Source of the DNA: Spirochaetia bacterium
GTDB taxonomy: Bacteria > Spirochaetota > Spirochaetia > Treponematales > Breznakiellaceae
Length of the DNA stretch: 17,456 nucleotides
Direction: 5' to 3'
Assembly (NCBI GenBank): GCA_025997715.1
Contig: BNUY01000053.1
Span: 1 to 17,456 of the forward strand
The notes below the pieces were generated by a model. It was given only the letters and a program-made list of their open reading frames with translations. It was not told where the DNA came from and did no database searches. A program made the translations under genes and the position numbers. This document shows, in pieces, positions 14,197 through 17,456 of the stretch; positions within the stretch are counted from its first letter, which is position 1; the number at the start of each line of letters is the position of its first letter.

Positions 14197-15255
14197 TCAT
14201 GGAATCATATTTTCGATTCTTAGTAAATATTGTAAATTTTTTCTTTCAATGTCATTAAAATCTTTTTCTGAAAATTGTTCATTTATTATATATTTAGTAC
14301 TATCAACATCCATAAATCTATCGAAGTTTTCAAAATAATTTTTGTATAATTGGTTTTTAAAATTATAACCATGAAATGCATAAAAGAAATTTATAAATAA
14401 CCGTATTTGATTTTTAGTATAAAGTCTAATTTCATTGTCATTTTCATATAATAAAATTTTGTTCCAACACCAACCTTCAGCCCAATCTCCAAATTCATTG
14501 CCGTACTCACCATAAATATCAAATGGTTCAACACCTATTGTAATTGTATCTGATAATTTTGGCTCTATATTGTTTAGTACAAATCTATATTCACCATTAC
14601 CAATCCATGTAAAATTGTTTTTAAATAAATTAAGGTTTAATAAAAACCTACCGGTTTCTAATGATCTTCCTAATGCTGGACTGCGGATTAGTATATCATC
14701 ACTATGTTTAATATTTATTGTCATAGTTCCTATAGAGTTTTTCCAATTATAGCCTGTTCCATATATATATCCGGCAGCTTTGAAAAATCCATGCTCGCTA
14801 TATTGTACCCTATACGTTACTCTTGAATAGGTGTGTTCATGTCCTTTAAACAAAATTTCTCTTAAATACCAAATACGTTTTGTTTCATAAGAACGGTCTA
14901 CTTCGACAATTTCTTCTTTAATAGTATAATTATCTATTAAATTTCCATTGATATAATTCGTAAAATTTAAATTTTTCCATTCATTATTAACGTTATCATA
15001 TGTTAAAAGAACTGTTTCTATTGGAAATCCTAACAATACAGTTTCATCATTTCCTTCATTGTAAAAATCAAATGTAACGTCAATTTCATAATATTCTTTA
15101 AATAAGGTAATATTTATTACTTCAGTCTCCATAATTATATTTGTATTTTCATTATCAATTATCCCTACAGAACTTCCATATATTGTTCTGGAATCATTTG
15201 CGAATGTATTAATACCCAGTAAAACAAAAAATTGAAATATAATGATATTCTTCAT
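14197..15255 (-). CDS. Cassette gene 1: secreted DUF4424-like protein with C-terminal YARHG domain
   Basis: A 352-residue protein with a signal peptide (MKNIIIFQFFVLLGINTFA, cleavage likely before NDS). The body is beta-rich, with GSSVGIIDNENTNIIMETEVINI and F-x-F-Y-N-E-G-N-D-E-x-V-x-L-G-F-P near residues 82-98, recalling DUF4424-like proteins. The C-terminal YAFHGYNFKNQLYKNYF (292-308) and DIERKNLQYLLRIE fit a YARHG domain, an extracellular domain known in bacterial secreted proteins, often in treponemes. Very AT-rich, unlike the neighbouring EndoQ-UvrD gene. It has its own promoter whose -10 lies only 8 bases before the ATG. The stop codon is 2 bases from attC-like site A. Cell-envelope location is well supported; function is unknown. 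Confidence 0.8.
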   Translation of the reverse strand: MKNIIIFQFFVLLGINTFANDSRTIYGSSVGIIDNENTNIIMETEVINITLFKEYYEIDVTFDFYNEGNDETVLLGFPIETVLLTYDNVNNEWKNLNFTNYINGNLIDNYTIKEEIVEVDRSYETKRIWYLREILFKGHEHTYSRVTYRVQYSEHGFFKAAGYIYGTGYNWKNSIGTMTINIKHSDDILIRSPALGRSLETGRFLLNLNLFKNNFTWIGNGEYRFVLNNIEPKLSDTITIGVEPFDIYGEYGNEFGDWAEGWCWNKILLYENDNEIRLYTKNQIRLFINFFYAFHGYNFKNQLYKNYFENFDRFMDVDSTKYIINEQFSEKDFNDIERKNLQYLLRIENMIP

Positions 15256-15263
15256 ATTATTCC

Positions 15264-15291
15264 AGTATAGTACTATATTTTATTTTGTCAA
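15264..15291 (-). promoter_or_regulatory. Promoter of cassette gene 1 (near-leaderless)
   Basis: The minus strand has TTGACA (15286-15291), a 16-base spacer and TATACT (15264-15269). The ATG at 15253-15255 begins 8 bases after the -10, so the mRNA would start about 1-3 bases before the start codon. GGAA overlaps this interval, so the usual ribosome-binding site would not be transcribed. Confidence 0.65.
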
Positions 15292-15315
15292 GGCTATTTT
15301 ATATTATTTTCCAAC

Positions 15316-15366
15316 AACGTTAGGGCAAAATTGCGCATAGCGTATGTTATGTGCAGTTTTTGCCGC
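15316..15366 (-). repeat. attC-like site B
   Basis: The minus strand reads GCGGCAAAAACTGCACATA, ACATACGC, TATGCGCAATTTTGCC, CTAACGTT. GGCAAAA pairs with TTTTGCC and TGCACATA with TATGCGCA (one wobble), leaving an 8-base loop. It starts 4 bases after the stop of cassette gene 2. Confidence 0.58.
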
Positions 15367-15370
15367 TTTA

Positions 15371-16273
15371 CTACATTCTTCCAAATATCAATTCTTTTGT
15401 TTTATTGAGATTTTTTAATTCATAATTATTTAAATCAAAAGAATAAGCATGTATAATTTCCTTGTAACTTTTTTCATCTATATTAATTGTATCTACATGC
15501 CAATCTTGTTTATATACAATTACTTTATTCAAATCAAGTATTTCTATTTTCCTAAAATCCCATACCCCTTTAAATATACTTTTACCATTTTGTAAATTAT
15601 ATATTTCCAGTTCTCTTAATACTGGTGCTGTACCAATATCTAAAAATATCGAATTATCATATATTCCTATAAAATTATAATAATCATCTTTTATAGTTGC
15701 AACCCTTACTCCATATATTTCATATTCAGAATACAATAAATTTTGATTATATCTATATACATAATAACCCAATGCCCCATAACCATTTTCTCGATTGGTT
15801 ATTCCCATTGCCACATATTTTTCATATACATAAACATTTCCTACATATCCCCTTCTATAATCTGTATACCCTAAATATTTATTATTCGATGACGGTTCAA
15901 TATTTATCTGATTCTTATTTGTGCTTAAACGTAATAAATTTAAATCGAATATTCTATCCCTTGAAGGATTTCGATAATAAACGTCTAAATAAAACCCATA
16001 TACCCAGCCAATTTTATTATCGCCTGTTTGAACATTAAACCAATACGAATCCATATTTTCTATAATTTGCCTTTCTTCATTTACACCTAATATAGTCACG
16101 GTTTCATTTATATTTAATAAAGTTATTATTTCGCTATTTAAATTTGGATCGGTTCTTAATCTAACATTTGAATCGTTTAATGTTGCCAAATAATTATTTT
16201 CAAGTATTTCTTCCGGGTATATATTAAACGAGATTACTAATAACATTATCATAAAACGTATTGCCTTTTTCAT
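15371..16273 (-). CDS. Cassette gene 2: secreted SH3b-domain protein
   Basis: A 300-residue protein from the ATG at 16271-16273, which has GGAG five bases upstream; a GTG two codons earlier is in frame but less likely. Residues 1 to about 20 are a signal peptide. Residues about 29-98 are a bacterial SH3 (SH3b/SH3_3) domain: NVRLRTDPNLNSEIITLLN and YWFNVQTGDNKIGWVYGFYL. The remaining 200 residues are Tyr/Asn-rich and beta-rich without a motif I can name. SH3b domains commonly bind cell wall or act in extracellular recognition. Single gene between attC-like sites, strongly AT-rich, with its own promoter. The stop TAG is 4 bases from site B. Confidence 0.8.
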   Translation of the reverse strand: MKKAIRFMIMLLVISFNIYPEEILENNYLATLNDSNVRLRTDPNLNSEIITLLNINETVTILGVNEERQIIENMDSYWFNVQTGDNKIGWVYGFYLDVYYRNPSRDRIFDLNLLRLSTNKNQINIEPSSNNKYLGYTDYRRGYVGNVYVYEKYVAMGITNRENGYGALGYYVYRYNQNLLYSEYEIYGVRVATIKDDYYNFIGIYDNSIFLDIGTAPVLRELEIYNLQNGKSIFKGVWDFRKIEILDLNKVIVYKQDWHVDTINIDEKSYKEIIHAYSFDLNNYELKNLNKTKELIFGRM

Positions 16274-16288
16274 AAACACTCCAATTAT

Positions 16289-16317
16289 ATTATTATACCT
16301 TTTTCTTATTTTGTCAA
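16289..16317 (-). promoter_or_regulatory. Promoter of cassette gene 2
   Basis: The minus strand has TTGACA (16312-16317) followed by AAATAAG. A -10 AATAAT (16289-16294) lies at 17-base spacing, and a perfect TATAAT (16292-16297) at only 14. The same TTGACAAAATAA string precedes genes 1 and 3. Confidence 0.6.
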
Positions 16318-16325
16318 TATATTAA

Positions 16326-16377
16326 CCAACAAATTCGGCAAAAATTGTACATAACGTATGTTATGCGAAGTTGGGCC
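16326..16377 (-). repeat. attC-like site C
   Basis: The minus strand reads GGCCCAACTTCGCATAAC, ATACGTTATGTAC, AATTTTTGCCGAATTTGTTGG. It contains GCCCAAC, a perfect match to the attC RYYYAAC core, and the shared GCATAACATACG centre. It starts about 9 bases after the stop of cassette gene 3. Confidence 0.58.
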
Positions 16378-16386
16378 ATTTTTATA

Positions 16387-17009
16387 CTATTTATTTTCGT
16401 ACAATAATTTAAGGTATATATCCAGTCTATTTTTAATGCCTTCAAAATAATCTAATTCTTCGACTGTATTCATTTGTATTTTTTCAACAATTATTCCAAT
16501 ATTATTTATATGAATATATTCCACAATGCCATTATATAATTGAATGGATTCGAATAAATTATTATATTCTTCAGGTAAAATTATGTTTGGACATAACACA
16601 AAACCAGCCCTGGGACCATCTTTTATTGCGTCAGGATGCGTGGGGTCATACATCATCATTGGTTCTCTTTCAGTATCTTGTTTTATCATAATACCTTCTT
16701 TCACATCAATATCCATATATTTCCTTATAAATGGACCACCTTCAGCCGTTCTTGTTGTATATATATTTTGAATATTATCCCTTATAATTTCTATATTAAT
16801 ATATTCGAGTTGAATAATATTTTTTAGTATATCTATATTAATTGACAATTCTATATAATCATTATCTTTTATATAATCTATACACTTATAGGTAAAATAA
16901 TTTTCATAAAATCCAATTTGCCGATTACTGTAAAACTTAACGTAAATATTTCCATTATCTGCAAAACAAAATGAAATTATATTAAAAATATCATTATTAT
17001 TTTTTTCAT
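16387..17009 (-). pseudogene. Cassette gene 3: secreted protein of about 207 residues, frameshifted in its signal peptide
   Basis: The ATG at 17007-17009, with GGAGG at good spacing and a near-perfect promoter, opens MKKIIMIFLI-stop. One base out of frame the reading continues ISFCFADNGNIYVKFYSNR... into the long open frame that ends at 16387. Adding one T to the T5 tract (16984-16988 on the plus strand as A5) restores a perfect signal peptide: MKKIIMIFFNIISFCFA then DNG. The only in-frame start downstream is a TTG at about 16848, without a ribosome-binding site. The body (PHPDAIKDGPRAGF, PNIILPEEYNNLFESI) matches no family I know. Possible causes: real inactivation, phase variation at the homopolymer, or a sequencing error. 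Confidence 0.72.
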
Positions 17010-17031
17010 TTTATATTCCTCCATAAAATAC

Positions 17032-17060
17032 ATTATATTATTTTTTATTTATTTTGTCAA
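17032..17060 (-). promoter_or_regulatory. Promoter of cassette gene 3
   Basis: The minus strand has a perfect TTGACA (17055-17060), a 17-base spacer and a perfect TATAAT (17032-17037), followed by GGAGG (17018-17022). The -35 starts 1 base after the AACGTT end of attC-like site D. Confidence 0.8.
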
Positions 17061-17061
17061 T

Positions 17062-17107
17062 AACGTTGGCCCAATTTCGCAAACCGTATGTTATACGCCG
17101 TTTGCCC
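17062..17107 (-). repeat. attC-like site D
   Basis: The minus strand reads GGGCAAACGGCGTATAAC, ATACGGTTTGCGAAATTGGGCC, AACGTT. It shares the TATAACATACG core and the AACGTT end with site B. It starts 12 bases after the stop of the truncated cassette gene 4. Confidence 0.55.
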
Positions 17108-17119
17108 GTACCCCATACT

Positions 17120-17347
17120 TTAATTTTTTGCCCATATTACTATTATTCTTAAAATTGATAACAATCCAACTATAACTGATGAAGAATAGTATAAAAACGG
17201 ATTCTTGGAAAAGGCTGTCCTTAGGGGGCGTAGAAAACCTATAATTGCCCCTACTATAAAGCCTATAATTGCTACAAACATACCAGTAACCAAGAATGCA
17301 AATGGTGCCCCATTACCGAAAAACGCACCTAATAAAGCATCCTCGCC
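17120..17347 (-). pseudogene. Cassette gene 4: 5'-truncated small membrane protein
   Basis: An open minus-strand frame ends at TAA 17120-17122 and runs back to a TAG at 17348-17350 that lies inside the GC-rich hairpin. It encodes two hydrophobic segments, FAFLVTGMFVAIIGFIVGAI and SSSVIVGLLSILRIIVIW, separated by a basic loop (FLRPLRTAFSK). There is no start codon with a ribosome-binding site, so the 5' end is missing. Its position before attC-like site D, orientation and low GC content match the other cassettes. The family is unknown. Confidence 0.6.
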
Positions 17348-17456
17348 CTAAAGGGCGAGGTATTGAAGATTTCTCTTTGAAATCTTTGCGCACGTGGGGG
17401 AACATATCCCCCACACCCCCAGCTTTACGCCCTAAAGGGCGGGGAATTATACCCTT
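17341..17456. mobile_element. Hairpin-rich element end, possibly IS200/IS605-type
   Basis: Four hairpins follow one another: CCTCGCCC-TAAA-GGGCGAGG (17341-17360), AGATTTC-TCTTT-GAAATCT (17369-17387), GTGGGGGA-ACATA-TCCCCCAC (17394-17414) and CGCCC-TAAA-GGGCG (about 17429-17442). The first and last share CGCCCTAAAGGGCG. The composition is unlike the AT-rich cassette it interrupts. Subterminal hairpins of this kind are typical of IS200/IS605 ends. No transposase is visible because the window ends at 17456. Confidence 0.4.

Noticed and set aside
14015..14200. 61-residue minus-strand frame
   Set aside because: It consists of the hairpin block and attC-like site A; no ribosome-binding site.

Overview
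The window looks like a chromosomal stretch of a Treponema-like spirochaete. This is an inference from the gene set: tandem GHKL-HDOD proteins, a small bacterial RRM protein, an EndoQ-UvrD helicase, and an AT-rich array of secreted-protein genes (SH3b, YARHG) separated by attC-like repeats of the kind I associate with treponemal chromosomal integrons. No 16S or other decisive marker is present.

Layout from left to right. (1) 1-4310, minus strand: an operon of two adjacent paralogous GHKL-HDOD signalling proteins followed by a secreted DNase I-like phosphoesterase. It is flanked by copies of a dispersed repeat, two of which face each other at 4111-4309 as a large inverted repeat. (2) 4297-9324, minus strand: a tight five-gene operon, HsdS-like half subunit > HsdM-like methylase with an altered motif IV > SUKH-type protein > DUF4116-repeat/zinc-ribbon-like protein > 152-residue unknown. 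Junctions are 1-nt gaps, an 11-nt overlap and a 15-nt gap. A TTGACA promoter overlapped by an inverted repeat precedes it. No HsdR is present. It has the look of a defence or conflict locus, not an ordinary restriction-modification system. (3) 9585-10285: two tRNA-Ser genes (GCT and TGA, minus strand), a tRNA-like fragment, and a structured leader. (4) 10286-13985, plus strand: an RRM RNA-binding protein, then a 1122-residue protein that joins a complete EndoQ-type nuclease (PHP plus zinc ribbon) to a UvrD-type helicase through 18 tandem heptapeptides, with a QPDLF clamp-binding-like motif at its C-terminus. (5) 13986-14196: strong hairpins, including a bidirectional terminator. (6) 14150-17120, minus strand, very AT-rich: four one-gene units, each stop codon followed at once by an attC-like hairpin repeat. 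Three units carry their own promoter beginning with the same TTGACAAAATAA string next to the repeat. Unit 3 has a one-base frameshift in its signal peptide. Unit 4 is cut at its 5' end by a GC-rich, hairpin-rich sequence that resembles an IS200/IS605-type end.

The two strongest candidates for something undescribed are the EndoQ-repeat-UvrD fusion, plausibly a one-protein machine for repair of deaminated DNA, and the HsdS/HsdM*/SUKH/DUF4116 operon. The cassette array is the clearest mobile feature. No integrase gene lies in the window; from gene orientation it would be expected beyond the right edge.
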